A stretch of DNA of 64,000 nt from the NCBI RefSeq assembly GCF_001766835.1, contig NZ_LKEU01000010.1, forward strand, positions 182,125-246,124, written 5' to 3'. The notes under the pieces are model-generated. The model saw only the letters and a list, made by a program, of their open reading frames with translations, ran no database searches and had not been told where the DNA came from. The translations under genes were made by a program, and so were the position numbers. Positions 63,998-64,000 of the stretch are shown here, in pieces (within the stretch, counting starts at the first letter, position 1; every line of letters starts with the position of its first letter). This DNA is from Acetobacterium wieringae. GTDB taxonomy: Bacteria; Bacillota; Clostridia; Eubacteriales; Eubacteriaceae.

Positions 63998-64000
63998 TAA

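Noticed and set aside
1..64000. CRISPR array or prophage
   Set aside because: No regularly spaced direct repeats with unique spacers, no cas genes, no phage structural or integrase genes were seen.
1..64000. tRNA genes
   Set aside because: No cloverleaf with a TTCGA-type arm was found beyond chance on either strand; a dedicated scan would be needed to be sure.

Overview
The window comes from a low-to-mid GC, Gram-positive anaerobe. Gene content points to an acetogenic clostridium of the Acetobacterium/Eubacterium type. The signs are a corrinoid protein with a UroD-fold methyltransferase, ChW repeats in a secreted protein, split transketolase, ECF transport, CarD, DegV, a GlgC/GlgD glycogen pathway, glycine and cobalamin riboswitches, and no outer-membrane genes. 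The genus is an inference from gene content; no taxonomic marker except a 5S rRNA was seen.

Layout. (1) 1-1,356 minus: gcvH then gcvT (cut by the window edge) behind a tandem glycine riboswitch with its own terminator and promoter. (2) 1,576-5,901 plus: a 1,441-residue secreted protein with ChW, FIVAR-like, beta-helix-like and YDG repeats. (3) 6,279-10,610 minus: a lantibiotic-immunity-type ABC transporter followed by its two-component system, with a candidate regulator operator upstream. (4) 10,687-12,757 minus: a WYL regulator and two GyrI-like ligand-binding proteins, with a perfect 29-bp palindrome between them. (5) 13,181-15,901 minus: a MoxR ATPase and VWA protein pair. (6) 16,095-25,473 minus: an operon under a cobalamin riboswitch holding an ECF transporter, a UbiD decarboxylase, hydantoinase-like HyuA and HyuB, a UbiX flavin prenyltransferase and an LpdD-like protein. 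A methyltransferase-DUF2284 fusion is divergent from it. (7) 27,117-46,851 mostly minus: housekeeping genes (nitroreductase, tkt halves, alr, mtnN, ispF, tcdA-like, argS, ddl, rRNA methyltransferase, PIN/TRAM, carD, tex, aconitase) plus degV on the plus strand. (8) 47,055-58,890 plus: two YihY membrane proteins, then glgB-glgP-glgC-glgD-glgA and a GH13 amylase. (9) 58,891-60,150: a scar made of a group IIC intron 5' fragment, a decayed transposition ATPase, a small ORF and the 3' end of a second glgP. (10) 60,228-63,651: corrinoid protein and methyltransferase divergent from a PucR-type regulator. (11) 63,790-64,000 minus: the end of an rRNA operon (5S rRNA and terminator).

How the parts fit. 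Region 6 is the most interesting. The sequence places import (ECF), a prenylated-FMN decarboxylase with its cofactor supply (UbiD, UbiX, LpdD) and an ATP-dependent amidohydrolase or carboxylase-type pair (HyuA/HyuB) under one vitamin B12 sensor. This suggests a pathway for a heterocyclic or aromatic acid tied to corrinoid status, which I do not recognise as described. Region 8 is a complete bacterial glycogen synthesis and breakdown cluster. Region 9 records a past rearrangement at its end. Region 10 is a substrate-specific methyl-transfer module of the kind acetogens use for methoxylated or methylated substrates.
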